A stretch of DNA of 64,000 nucleotides from Candidatus Poseidoniaceae archaeon (lineage in GTDB: Archaea > Thermoplasmatota > Poseidoniia > Poseidoniales > Poseidoniaceae): assembly GCA_938030705.1 (NCBI GenBank), contig CALHIR010000027.1:1-64000 (forward strand), read 5' to 3'. The position numbers were made by a program, and so were the translations under genes. Positions 16,403-25,074 of the stretch are shown here, piece by piece (the stretch's first letter is position 1; each line of letters opens with the position of its first letter). Under the pieces are notes generated by a model. The model saw nothing but the letters and a program-made list of their open reading frames with translations. It had not been told where the DNA came from and did not search any database.

Positions 16403-18196
16403 TCAATCCTCGATGAGTGCATCGAGGTCCGGTGCGCTGGGAAGTTCGTCAGCGTCCTCTTGGTCCACCGCCTCATCCTCTTCTGCTTTCATTGCTGAAG
16501 AAGCGTCGTCAGCAACCTCGGCCTTTTCTTCTGCGGCGGGGCTTTCAAACACCACGGACGCCGCTTCAATTTCCGCTTCGAGTTCGCGCTTTCGTGCCTC
16601 TCGTTCTTCGGGAGAGGGCAGCGTGAATTCAGTGACCAGCATGATGGGGTCGCCACTGGAAAGTTCTCCATTATACTCCAAAGGTTCGCCGCCTGGTGTC
16701 ACGATGATTTGGAACTTGGTGGGGTCCTTGCTCTTCCGCTTCTGGTGCTTTTTGTAGTGGTGGACGTAGACCTGATAAGTCCCTGCAGGAGCCTTTCCTT
16801 CCTCCCAAAACACGTTCTCAACGGGTTTTCGGGTTTCTGCGCGTACATTGGCATCAACATCGAGTTCACCACCGCAGGCGGATTTCTTGTTGCCGCCGTG
16901 AATGCGCTCTCCGGAAGGACATACCACATGCAGGTCCAAATCGTTGTAATTGTTCCACATCAAAGAAATCTGAACATCGGAAGATTGAGCACCCTCGCGC
17001 TCCAATCGCGCTTGTAATTCGGACATGGCTCGCTGAGCAGCCTCCTTGGCTTCCAAGACCTCTTGTTCTCGGGCAGCCTCGATTTCAGCAAGGCGCTCGG
17101 CTTCGGCGGCTTCCATTTCCGCTTGGCGTGTTTCCTCAACCTCAGAGATGGCTGCGGCGGCCTCGGGAACGTCCAATCCAGCGGCACGCAGTTCTTCTTC
17201 CAGTGATGCTCGGCGAGCGGCTCGCTCTTCAGGTGATGGTAGATTGAATTCTGCCACCAACATGATGGGGTCGCCAGCTGATAGTTCGCCGTTGTATTCC
17301 CTTGGATCGCCCCCTTCGTTGATGATGACTTGGAACTTCGTGGGGTCTTTGCTTCGTCGCTTCTTGTGCTTCTTGTAATAGTGAACATACACTTGGTAGC
17401 GGCCAGCGGGTGCTTCTCCTTCGTTCCAAAAAACGTTTTCAACGGGTTTTCGTGTTTCGGCTCGAACGTTGGCGTCGACGTCAAGTTCACCTCCGCAAGC
17501 GGATTTCTTGTTGCCACCGTGAATGCGCTCACCGGACGGGCAGACGACGTGAAGGTCCAAATCGTTGTAATTATTCCACATCAGGGAAATTTGCACATCT
17601 GAAGATTGGGCCCCCTCACGCTCCAAACGTGCTCGGAGCTCGGACATGGCTCGCTGAGCTGCTTCCCTCGATTCCAACATTTCTTGCTGTCGGGCCGCTT
17701 CAATTTCAGCGAGGCGTTGTTCTTCTGCCTCAGCCAAGTCATTTTGACGTGTGGCTTCCTGTTCGGCAGCGAGACGAGCTTCTTCTTGGTCGCGTTCAGT
17801 CGCTCTTCGGGCCGCTTCTTCTTCCTCTCGGCGGCGTGCTTCTTCGAGTTCGGACTCACGCTGAGTTTCCATCAACTCTCGCTGGCGGCGGGCCTCTTCT
17901 TCGGCGTTGGCTTGGTCTTGCCGACGACGGTTGAAACGTTCTTCAGCAAGTTGGCGGTCGCCTTGATTCTGTTGCCGGAGGAGGTCTTGAATGGTGGCCA
18001 ATTTTCGGTCGAGGTTCTTTTTGGCCTTCCCGAAGCCCATGCCTGATTGTTGTTGCATCAAGCCCTCTGCGCTCATGCCGCTCTGGAGGTTGACTTGAGC
18101 CTCCCGGCGCATCACGATAAACATCAGGCCGAGCAGGAAGGCGCCACCAAAGGCCATGGTGAGGACATAATCGGCCATTTCCATGTGACAATGCAT
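16403..18196 (-). CDS. Membrane-anchored coiled-coil protein with two duplicated DUF2135-like domains
   Basis: Protein of 597 residues. An N-terminal membrane helix (YVLTMAFGGAFLLGLMFIVM) is followed by a long Glu/Arg/Ala coiled coil (to about residue 175). Two nearly identical copies of a beta-rich domain come next, separated by another coiled-coil stretch. Each copy reads SSDVQISLMWNNYNDLDLHV, then VCPSGERIHGGNKKSACGG and VDANVRAETRKPVENVFW, and resembles the YfaP/DUF2135 fold of secreted proteins. The tail is acidic. A GAGGT site 8 bases upstream favours the ATG at 18196 over those at 18184 and 18178. The copies are offset by 207 codons. The function is unknown. The helix orientation suggests the repeats may stay on the cytosolic side, but no topology is certain. 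Confidence 0.75.
   Translation of the reverse strand: MHCHMEMADYVLTMAFGGAFLLGLMFIVMRREAQVNLQSGMSAEGLMQQQSGMGFGKAKKNLDRKLATIQDLLRQQNQGDRQLAEERFNRRRQDQANAEEEARRQRELMETQRESELEEARRREEEEAARRATERDQEEARLAAEQEATRQNDLAEAEEQRLAEIEAARQQEMLESREAAQRAMSELRARLEREGAQSSDVQISLMWNNYNDLDLHVVCPSGERIHGGNKKSACGGELDVDANVRAETRKPVENVFWNEGEAPAGRYQVYVHYYKKHKKRRSKDPTKFQVIINEGGDPREYNGELSAGDPIMLVAEFNLPSPEERAARRASLEEELRAAGLDVPEAAAAISEVEETRQAEMEAAEAERLAEIEAAREQEVLEAKEAAQRAMSELQARLEREGAQSSDVQISLMWNNYNDLDLHVVCPSGERIHGGNKKSACGGELDVDANVRAETRKPVENVFWEEGKAPAGTYQVYVHHYKKHQKRKSKDPTKFQIIVTPGGEPLEYNGELSSGDPIMLVTEFTLPSPEEREARKRELEAEIEAASVVFESPAAEEKAEVADDASSAMKAEEDEAVDQEDADELPSAPDLDALIED
16571..17044 (-). repeat. Internal gene duplication, copy 2
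   Basis: Encodes the second coiled-coil plus DUF2135-like unit of the envelope protein. It matches copy 1 at an offset of 621 bases (207 codons), with most differences at third codon positions, so it is an in-frame tandem duplication maintained by selection on protein. Boundaries are approximate. Confidence 0.8.
17192..17665 (-). repeat. Internal gene duplication, copy 1
   Basis: The first unit of the same tandem duplication. Start and end segments correspond to MSELRARLEREG and LPSPEERAARRASLEEE of the protein, each of which recurs in copy 2 with few changes. Boundaries are approximate. Confidence 0.8.
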
Positions 18197-18287
18197 GACC
18201 AACTACCTCTTGAAACATGCGTTGGAGTCTCATGACCGTTCATCATCACCAAAGAGGCTAACAAGGGTGAAGAAACAGCACCACACC

Positions 18288-18920
18288 ATGAGAGAAGTCT
18301 CCGTCTCGTGGGACAGGGACGCCCTCGTCAATACAGACCTCGCACTCCTCGATGAAGTCGTTGAGCGCCTTTCGTTCATCGGCAACCTCCTCATCACACC
18401 CGATGGCGTCCGCCAAATCATCCTCCCTGTGTACAAAGAAGGAAAGGCGCTCGAAGACCTTGAGGCACTCCCCTACATCACCGTTGAACAAGTGGTCAAC
18501 GAACGTGAAGGCGGAGCCCTCGTCATATGGAACACCCACGCTTTGGTGTGCTTGGCCTCCACCACGGAAAACATCTACATCATGCTCCCCACGGAATACG
18601 AAAACGGCACGCTGATCCTGACCTTCCGGGGGATACCCCAGGCCATTGCTTCCTTTGTCAAATTGAGCAAGGTGTTCCTACCTCCCGCAGATATCCGAGT
18701 CAGGGATATTCTCGAAGAGGGCGACACACTCGCCGATGTACTGACTCATCGCCAACATGAATGCTATGCACTTGCCATTCAACACGGCTACTATAACGAA
18801 CCCAAAGCCATCACCATTCAAGCCCTCGCAGACATCTTAGGCATTGCACGATCAACCTATCAAGAACACTTGCAGACTGCAGAAACGGTGGTTTTGAAGT
18901 GGGCAGGGGAACAAATCTAG
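18288..18920 (+). CDS. HTH_10 (Bat-type) transcriptional regulator
   Basis: Regulator of 210 residues from the ATG at 18288 (MREVSVSWDRDALVNTD). The frame opens to 18195, but that part overlaps the divergent gene and lacks family character. The C-terminal 60 residues form the HTH_10 domain of the bacterio-opsin-activator family: LTHRQHECYALAIQHGYYN, then ITIQALADILGIARSTYQEHL and a final AETVVLKW helix. The N-terminal 140 residues (PLPYITVEQ-like beta segments) probably sense a ligand or protein, but I do not recognise the fold. It lies 46 bases upstream of aroA' on the same strand, so it may be co-transcribed with, and control, the aromatic amino-acid operon. Confidence 0.8.
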   Translation: MREVSVSWDRDALVNTDLALLDEVVERLSFIGNLLITPDGVRQIILPVYKEGKALEDLEALPYITVEQVVNEREGGALVIWNTHALVCLASTTENIYIMLPTEYENGTLILTFRGIPQAIASFVKLSKVFLPPADIRVRDILEEGDTLADVLTHRQHECYALAIQHGYYNEPKAITIQALADILGIARSTYQEHLQTAETVVLKWAGEQI

Positions 18921-18966
18921 AGATGGTCTTTGGCATACAAACCTTTGATGAAGGCGGCAACCTCCG

Positions 18967-19770
18967 ATGACCATGGACAAAGCCGAACGTCTGGCAACAT
19001 TGCTGCCCGACGGGCGAGGCGTGTGGATCCCCATTGATCACGGAGCGTCCGATTACCCAAACCCCGGCCTTGAAGACTTGGAGGGTTTGATTCAATCCTT
19101 GATCGACGCTGGTGTCGATGCCATCGTCGCCCAAAAGGGCGTGGTCAGCAAATACGCTCACCTCTGCGACGGAACCTCAACCGGGATGGTCGTGCATTAC
19201 TCCGTCTCCACCCGTCATGCCGGACCTCAATCCAACAACAAAGTCATCGTTGGCCATGCAGATGAAACGATCCCGAGGGGCGGCATTGGCGTCTCCAGCC
19301 AGGTCAACATGGGCGGAGAACACGAGCCCGAGATGATTCAGCGAATGGGGGAATTGAACCGACAGGCCCTCCACGCCGACCTCCCTGCCTTCGGCATGGT
19401 CTACGCACGTGGCCCCCACCTCAATCATCAGGACGATGATGAGACAAAATCCCAAGCCCATGCGGTCCGATTGGCCTTTGAACTGGGCTGCGACGCCGCA
19501 AAGTGCGTTTGGACGGGAGACGAAACGTCCCTTGCCACCGTTGCGAAAAGTGCTCCAATTCCTCTGCTGATGGCCGGCGGACCATCCACAGGAGATACCC
19601 TGAGCGTCCTCACCATGGTCGAAAGCGCCCTCAGGGCCGGAGCCAGCGGTGTTTGCATGGGCCGGCAAGTCTTTGCCCATCCCAACCCAAAGGCGATGGC
19701 CAAAGCCCTTGTGATGATGGTTCACAACGGAGCCTCGGCTTCATCGGCCATGGATGCCTGCAACTTGTGA
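18967..19770 (+). CDS. aroA': 2-amino-3,7-dideoxy-D-threo-hept-6-ulosonate synthase (AroA')
   Basis: Class I aldolase-type enzyme of 267 residues that joins aspartate semialdehyde to a 6-deoxy-5-ketofructose-1-phosphate-derived unit, the first step of the archaeal aromatic pathway. DhnA-family features are GVWIPIDHGASDYP near the N-terminus, VDAIVAQKGVVSKYAHL, GCDAAKCVWTGDETS with the Schiff-base Lys region, LMAGGPSTGDTLSVL, and AGASGVCMGRQVFAHPNP for phosphate binding. Length is normal for the family. It is the first gene of a run of five co-directional genes (aroA'-aroB'-aroK-aroC-lysC) with gaps of 4 to 42 bases or overlaps. ATG at 18967 and ATG at 18973 are both possible starts. Confidence 0.93.
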   Translation: MTMDKAERLATLLPDGRGVWIPIDHGASDYPNPGLEDLEGLIQSLIDAGVDAIVAQKGVVSKYAHLCDGTSTGMVVHYSVSTRHAGPQSNNKVIVGHADETIPRGGIGVSSQVNMGGEHEPEMIQRMGELNRQALHADLPAFGMVYARGPHLNHQDDDETKSQAHAVRLAFELGCDAAKCVWTGDETSLATVAKSAPIPLLMAGGPSTGDTLSVLTMVESALRAGASGVCMGRQVFAHPNPKAMAKALVMMVHNGASASSAMDACNL

Positions 19771-19779
19771 GTTGATGAG

Positions 19780-20811
19780 ATGGAAGTTTGGCTCCAAATG
19801 GACGGGCAGGAATCCATACCAATGCCCGAAGGCGTGGACCGAATCTTCGCCGACAGCGCTCACCCGGACCACCTTCGGCTTGAAGGCGACCGGTTGCTCA
19901 AAGGTGACGACCTCATTGGCGCTTATGTTCACATCAAGGACGGTGCAACCCAGCAAGCCGGCATCGCACACATCGGAACGGTGGACTGGATTTTGATCGA
20001 CTGTGACACGTGGTCGATGATTCCCCTTGAAAACCTCGTTGCCCACCGTAGCGGCAGCCACACAAAAATCGCTGCCATCATCACAACACCCATGCAAGCA
20101 CAGGGCGCAGGATTCGCCCTCGAGGAAGGCGTTGACGCCCTTGTCATCCCATCACAACCGGCGATGCTGGAAGCCGCACTGAGTGTCAAAGCACAACGGC
20201 TTGAGAAGACACCAAGAACCGAAGAGGTCGAGGGGAGCAGCATCAAACGACTTACGCTCGTGCCGTTTGTTCTTGAATCAGTTGAAGAAGCGGGTCTTGG
20301 CGACCGGTTTTGCCTTGACTTTCTCTCCCAATTCCACGAACTGGAAGGATTGTTGGTGGGGTCCAGCGCCCAAGCCCTGTTCTTGATTCACAGCGAAACC
20401 ATCCCCTCAACCTTTGTCCCCACACGACCGTTTCGGGTGAACGCTGGAGCGCCACACTCCTACGTGATGATGGCCGACGGAAGCACGAAGTACATCTCAG
20501 AACTCAAGGCGGGCGACGGACTTCTGGCCGTGGACGTCAAAGGGAACACGCGCCCTGTTGTGCTTGGCCGCCTGAAGATTGAACAGCGCCCGATGTTGAA
20601 AATATCGGGCAAAGAAACCAGTCTCTCGTTGCAAAACGCTAATAGTTCACATGTGTTCATGCAACAAGCGGAAACCGTTCGCCTCCTTTCCGAAGAGCCG
20701 AATGCCGTGTCTGTGACCGAACTCGCCCCCCAAAACTCGGTTTTGGGATGGGTTGGTCATGCTGCACGGCATGTGGGTTTACCTGTAAAGGGGGAGATTG
20801 AGGAAAGGTGA
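19780..20811 (+). CDS. aroB': 3-dehydroquinate synthase II (AroB')
   Basis: Archaeal-type dehydroquinate synthase of 343 residues, which deaminates and cyclises the AroA' product to 3-dehydroquinate with NAD+. It is unrelated to bacterial AroB. Family-typical segments are DWIDCDTWSMIPLENLVA-like (WILIDCDTWSMIPLENLVA), LEEGVDALVIPSQPAML, VGSSAQALFLIHSETI, RPFRVNAGAPHSYVMMADG and STKYISELKAGDGLLAVD. It begins 9 bases after the aroA' stop and ends 4 bases before the aroK start, so translation of the three is probably coupled. The N-terminus (MEVWLQMDGQESIP) is slightly short compared with haloarchaeal members but covers the domain. Confidence 0.94.
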   Translation: MEVWLQMDGQESIPMPEGVDRIFADSAHPDHLRLEGDRLLKGDDLIGAYVHIKDGATQQAGIAHIGTVDWILIDCDTWSMIPLENLVAHRSGSHTKIAAIITTPMQAQGAGFALEEGVDALVIPSQPAMLEAALSVKAQRLEKTPRTEEVEGSSIKRLTLVPFVLESVEEAGLGDRFCLDFLSQFHELEGLLVGSSAQALFLIHSETIPSTFVPTRPFRVNAGAPHSYVMMADGSTKYISELKAGDGLLAVDVKGNTRPVVLGRLKIEQRPMLKISGKETSLSLQNANSSHVFMQQAETVRLLSEEPNAVSVTELAPQNSVLGWVGHAARHVGLPVKGEIEER

Positions 20812-20815
20812 AACC

Positions 20816-21709
20816 ATGAGCGTACTCGGAAAAGGCAACGCACACGGTGCATGCAGCCTTCTCCATGCCGCTGCTCTGGGCTATGGCGCCAACATTGCGC
20901 TGGACCTGCCCATCACAGTACGCCTTCTTGACCGCCCCAGCAAACGAGAGGTGAAGGACAAGGACGGTGTTCTCGACGCCGTTCTCGATGCTTGGATGGA
21001 AGCCAACCACCCGCTCCCCGGAGGCTTTGAACGAGAAGACCTGCATTGGGGCGTTCATTCGAAGATTCCAAAAAAGCAAGGGCTGAAGTCATCAGCGGCG
21101 ACTTGCATTGCAGCCCTTCGAGCCCTTAGCCAAGCGACCGAGACCCCCCTCGAACCTCACGAGATGGTGGCCCTTGCAACCCAAGCGCAAACATCGTCTG
21201 GAGTCTCAATCACAGGCTCCATTGATGATGCATGGGCTTGCACCTCCCCAGGATGGAAACTCGTCGACGTTCAGGCCCCAATCCACGAGGGGTTGTTGAT
21301 GGATGAACCCGGGCTACAGGCTGATGAATGGACGGTCCTGTTGGTGCTCCGAGGCCCCCGGAAATACCAACCGACACTCGAAGATTTCGTCTCGCAAACT
21401 ACGGCCTTTCAACAGGCATTGGTGGCCCTTCAAGAGAGGAAACCTCTCGTGGCTCTGACGTGGAACGGAAGGGGCACGGTAGCTGCACTTCGCGACGTAG
21501 AGGGGAGAAAGATGGCCAACGACTCCTTCATGAACAGCGCTCGAGCCGCTGGAATATCAGGTTCGGGTTCGGCTCTTGTCATTGTCGTACCTGCACAACA
21601 GATACCCACCATTGAGCGTATCAAATCGTGGTATGGCAGCCGATTCCCAGAGGCTGAAATCATTGAAACCTCGTTCCTCTCAAGCGAGATTGAAGACGAA
21701 CTTGAGTGA
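20816..21709 (+). CDS. aroK: Shikimate kinase, archaeal GHMP type
   Basis: GHMP-superfamily kinase of 297 residues that phosphorylates shikimate at the 3-hydroxyl. It is not related to bacterial AroK. The ATP-binding GHMP motif is IPKKQGLKSSAATCIAALRAL, seen here as KKQGLKSSAATCIAALRAL. An N-terminal GNAHGACSLLHAAALGYGAN and a C-terminal glycine motif AAGISGSGSALVIVV complete the fold. I use the ATG at 20816, with an AAAGGTGA site before it, rather than the ATG at 20798, which would overlap the aroB' stop. It is followed 42 bases later by chorismate synthase. Confidence 0.94.
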   Translation: MSVLGKGNAHGACSLLHAAALGYGANIALDLPITVRLLDRPSKREVKDKDGVLDAVLDAWMEANHPLPGGFEREDLHWGVHSKIPKKQGLKSSAATCIAALRALSQATETPLEPHEMVALATQAQTSSGVSITGSIDDAWACTSPGWKLVDVQAPIHEGLLMDEPGLQADEWTVLLVLRGPRKYQPTLEDFVSQTTAFQQALVALQERKPLVALTWNGRGTVAALRDVEGRKMANDSFMNSARAAGISGSGSALVIVVPAQQIPTIERIKSWYGSRFPEAEIIETSFLSSEIEDELE

Positions 21710-21751
21710 ACACCTTCTAAAGGGGCCAGCCATTCGTATTTCCGTAGAACC

Positions 21752-22834
21752 ATGCAGATGCGTCTTGGCGAGGCTTTGCGGGTAACGCTCCGAGGCTCGA
21801 GCCACGGTCCTTTTGTCGGTGCTCTTGTTGAGGGCATGCCCGCAGGACTCCCCGTTGACGAAGACCTCATCAAGGCCGCTATGGCGTTGCGTAAAACCGG
21901 TGGCACGTACAGCAGCAAACGAAAAGAAGACGACCTCGTTGAATGGAGAACAGGTGTTGTCAACGGCATCACGACCGGAGGACCCATCGAAATCCACATT
22001 GCCAACGGCGATGCACGCGCTTCTGACTACAGTTTTCTTCCCGACCATCCACGACCCGGCCACCAGGACATGGTCATGATGAAGCGGACCAAAGGCGAAG
22101 CCGACCTCCGGGGCGGAGGCACCTCGAGTGCTCGCATGACGGCCCCGCTGGTCGCCGTGGCTGCTCTGTTGCGGCCGTGGCTCTCTTCCCAAGGCGTGGA
22201 GGTTGAAGCTCACCTCGGTGCTGTTGGTAATGTTGAATCTGCTTCGCTGGATTCATGCCCTGAACGATGGGCAAATGAAACCTGCAAGGCCCTTCGATGC
22301 CGTGACCCTTTGGCTGCAGCTAAGATGGCTGACCTGGTCGAGGCTACCCGCAAAGACCGAGATTCCATCGGGTCGAGGGTGGATCTTCAACTTCACGGGT
22401 TGCCCCTTGGACTGGGAGAACCCTGGTTTGACGGACTCGAACCTGCCCTCGCCCGAGCCATGATGGCCATCCCTGCTGCAAGAGGCGTTGAGATCGGTCA
22501 TGGCTTTGGTGTCCAAACCATGCGGGGAAGCGAACACAACAGCCCATGGGGAGGTTCATCGGAGAACCCGGTGTTGTTGGGCGACCGTCCGGACGGTGCT
22601 CTTGCGGGATTATCCACCGGTGCACCGGTCCATCTACGGGTTGCTTTCAAACCTCCATCGAGTATTCCTCGGGTACAACACACCCTCAACGTGAAAACCA
22701 ATCAGCAAGAACCGTTGGTGGTGAAAGGTCGCCACGACCCAGTCCTTGGCCCTCGAGCCGTGGCGGTGGTGGAGGCCATGGCGATCCTGGTGATTGCCGA
22801 CCTGATGATTCGGGGGGGATTTGGAGATGAATGA
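21752..22834 (+). CDS. aroC: Chorismate synthase
   Basis: FMN-dependent lyase of 360 residues making chorismate from EPSP, the branch point for Phe, Tyr, Trp and quinones. All family signatures are present: the N-terminal LRVTLRGSSHGPFVGALVEG, here as RVTLRGSSHGPFVGALVEG, the motif RPGHQDMVMMKRTKGEADLRGG-like (RPGHQDMVMMKRTKGEAD) with GGGTSSARMTAPLVAVAAL, GVEIGHGF, GSEHNSPW and DPVLGPRAVAVVEAMAILVI. Length is typical. The stop overlaps the start of lysC by 8 bases. 3-dehydroquinate dehydratase, shikimate dehydrogenase and EPSP synthase are not in this window. Confidence 0.96.
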   Translation: MQMRLGEALRVTLRGSSHGPFVGALVEGMPAGLPVDEDLIKAAMALRKTGGTYSSKRKEDDLVEWRTGVVNGITTGGPIEIHIANGDARASDYSFLPDHPRPGHQDMVMMKRTKGEADLRGGGTSSARMTAPLVAVAALLRPWLSSQGVEVEAHLGAVGNVESASLDSCPERWANETCKALRCRDPLAAAKMADLVEATRKDRDSIGSRVDLQLHGLPLGLGEPWFDGLEPALARAMMAIPAARGVEIGHGFGVQTMRGSEHNSPWGGSSENPVLLGDRPDGALAGLSTGAPVHLRVAFKPPSSIPRVQHTLNVKTNQQEPLVVKGRHDPVLGPRAVAVVEAMAILVIADLMIRGGFGDE

Positions 22835-24140
22835 ACTTCCAGTCGTGCATAAATTTGGGGGCTCCTGCCTGCGAGATTCTTCGGACCTGGAGCACATCGC
22901 CGAAATCATCGCCAATGCTGAACAACCGGTCATCCTCGTCGTCTCGGCTCTTTGGGGCACAACTGACCGTCTAATGCGTGCCGCACAAGAGCCACGCTAT
23001 GCGGGACGCTTAGTGAACGACCTTGCCAGCCATCACCTCCGCTTCTCTCCAACCCTCATCGAATCCCACCTTTACGAAATCTTCCAGCGGGTACTGGACG
23101 GTATTGAGGAATCCTTGACGTCCTTGGCCACCGACCGAGACGACCGTCAAGCCTACAACCAACTGCTTGCTTCTGGCGAGCGCTTGTCAGCCCTCGTTAT
23201 TGCTCATGCCCTGTCCATCCGAGGCTTTGACGCCCATCCCCTCGGCTCGGAAGACATCGGGCTCCAACTCAATGGCGAGGGGACGGCCAACCGAGTCAAC
23301 CTTGTCGGTTCGCAAAAGAAAATCGATCGAGACGCCTTTTACGGCGTACCCGTGGTGACGGGTTGGTTTGGAGAAGGGACCGATGGCAACATCGCCTTGC
23401 TCGGCAGGGGTGGAAGCGATCACACGGCGACGGCCCTGGCTGCCCTGTTGCAAGCCCAGCGTGTCGTGTTGTGGAAGGACGTGCTCGGCATCTACCCCGT
23501 GAACCCTCGGTGGGGTGTGCAATCTGCGCCAATTCCATACCTTGGCTACGCAGAAGCGATTGAATTCTCAAATGCCGACGCTACGATTCTTCACCCTGCA
23601 ACGGTGGAGCCCGTGTACGAGATGGGCATTCCCATCGAGATTCGGCACCTCTCCCGGTATAAGGAAGACGGTCTAAAAACCGTGATTGGCCCGGATATTG
23701 AAGCCGAACCCAACATCAAGGGCATCGCCTGTATTCCCCGTGTCGCTTGCGTGAACGCAGAAGTCCGATATGCCCAGGATGCCGCCTTGGAACTGAGCGA
23801 CCTGCTGCACGAACTCAACGAAGCCAACATTCGTATTTGTTCGTTTGAAACCACCAACACCCAATGGCGGTTTGTGTTTCCTCAACACGAGGTTTCCAAA
23901 GGCGTACAGATCATCAACCGGCGATGCGCTGTGGTGGATTACGAATACTTCGCCGCCATGCTTTCCTTCATTGGATGCAGGGACATTGACTACTTGCAGG
24001 AGAAACTTGCGATGTACCACGATGTCCACGAGAGCCAACTCTACCAGTCGGCAACGTCCATTCACATGCTTTCAAAGCGGACCGACATCTCTCGAATGCT
24101 CGATGAAATGATGGCGTTGGTGTCAGAAAGCCACGAGTGA
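22827..24140 (+). CDS. lysC: Aspartate kinase
   Basis: Aspartokinase of 437 residues that makes aspartyl-4-phosphate, leading to aspartate semialdehyde for Lys/Thr/Met and, in this organism, for the aromatic enzyme AroA'. The kinase domain starts with VVHKFGGSCLRD, then NQLLASGERLSALVIAHAL, VPVVTGWFGEGTDGNIALLGRGGSDHTATALAAL, seen as LLGRGGSDHTATALAAL, and VVLWKDVLGIYPVNPR. The C-terminal 130 residues correspond to ACT-type regulatory domains (IPRVACVNAEVRYAQ and the following beta-alpha units), so feedback control is plausible. I use the ATG at 22827. A TTG at 22821 is in frame but unlikely. It overlaps aroC by 8 bases. Confidence 0.93.
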   Translation: MNELPVVHKFGGSCLRDSSDLEHIAEIIANAEQPVILVVSALWGTTDRLMRAAQEPRYAGRLVNDLASHHLRFSPTLIESHLYEIFQRVLDGIEESLTSLATDRDDRQAYNQLLASGERLSALVIAHALSIRGFDAHPLGSEDIGLQLNGEGTANRVNLVGSQKKIDRDAFYGVPVVTGWFGEGTDGNIALLGRGGSDHTATALAALLQAQRVVLWKDVLGIYPVNPRWGVQSAPIPYLGYAEAIEFSNADATILHPATVEPVYEMGIPIEIRHLSRYKEDGLKTVIGPDIEAEPNIKGIACIPRVACVNAEVRYAQDAALELSDLLHELNEANIRICSFETTNTQWRFVFPQHEVSKGVQIINRRCAVVDYEYFAAMLSFIGCRDIDYLQEKLAMYHDVHESQLYQSATSIHMLSKRTDISRMLDEMMALVSESHE

Positions 24141-24141
24141 A

Positions 24142-25065
24142 TCACTCTGCTTGTCGCTCTCGGAAGCGCTGAAGATGCGTTGGAAGGTTGAGCCCAAACA
24201 GGATACCGACCGTGATGAACACAAACATGGTACCAAGCGCAACGCCGTACACTGATGTCAATTCCACGGATTCACGCATGCGATTTGCGGTATCTCCGGA
24301 GAAGATTCCTACAATCCATGGGAGAATGGTGTTGGCCGACAGCACGAACCAAGCCAGCAGGGTAGCAAGGACGGGGTTGATCACCAAGGAGCGGTGGTAC
24401 TTGGAGACAATTTTCTTCGGGTTCATGACATAGACTTCGTTTGTTCGAATGCTCGTATCAAGCATCGAATAACGCATGACACCGTTGCTGAGTTCAAAGT
24501 ACATAACAAGCAAAACAGCGTAAACGACGACCAAGACCGAAAGCATGGCTGGGTTGCTCTGCAAACCAAAGAGGTCGTTGGAGAGCGAGGTAGTTGATGA
24601 GGCAAAGCGTAGAATGGCCAGAATGAACAACAGGTTGCTGCCCAAAGATAAGCGCGCATCCCGCTTGAAGGTCCCCATGAAGCCAAGGACGGTGGCGGCG
24701 GCGATGACGACCAACTGCATGATGTTGGCCAAGCCGAGGCTTCCGGTGACAATGTACCAAATGGTTCCTTGTGGAGGAGAGATAATGTAGGTCAAGAACG
24801 CCAAGGCCACCAAAACACCGTACACGGCGATTTGGAGGTTCTGAACCATCTTGTCGGGTGGAAGGAACTTCATCTTCGGGACCAAAGGTCCACCGAGCAA
24901 GCTTTCGATAAAGGAAGGAATCTCCACGGTGGGAATGGCGTCTTTTGGAATTTCACTTCCTGCACCAACTTGACCAGCGGCTTTCTTTCGAGACGGCGCT
25001 GACGAACGGACGGTCTTCCCGTCGTACAGGTGAGAGGTGTCGGCTGAAGGGCGATTGATGGTCAT
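24142..25065 (-). CDS. Predicted six-helix membrane protein of the MoxR/DUF58 operon
   Basis: Unrecognised membrane protein of 307 residues. A polar N-terminal region (about 75 residues with Lys/Ser/Pro) precedes roughly six hydrophobic helices, from IAVYGVLVALAFLTYIISPP to YGVALGTMFVFITVGILFGL. Between helices 4 and 5 lies a cytosolic loop of about 40 residues (TSIRTNEVYVMNPKKIVSKY). It is the last gene of the operon DUF4350-MoxR-DUF58, 9 bases after the DUF58 stop with a GAGGTGA site. Its job is probably tied to that system. The stop faces lysC with 1 base between the two ends. Confidence 0.7.
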   Translation of the reverse strand: MTINRPSADTSHLYDGKTVRSSAPSRKKAAGQVGAGSEIPKDAIPTVEIPSFIESLLGGPLVPKMKFLPPDKMVQNLQIAVYGVLVALAFLTYIISPPQGTIWYIVTGSLGLANIMQLVVIAAATVLGFMGTFKRDARLSLGSNLLFILAILRFASSTTSLSNDLFGLQSNPAMLSVLVVVYAVLLVMYFELSNGVMRYSMLDTSIRTNEVYVMNPKKIVSKYHRSLVINPVLATLLAWFVLSANTILPWIVGIFSGDTANRMRESVELTSVYGVALGTMFVFITVGILFGLNLPTHLQRFRERQAE

Positions 25066-25074
25066 ACGTTCACC

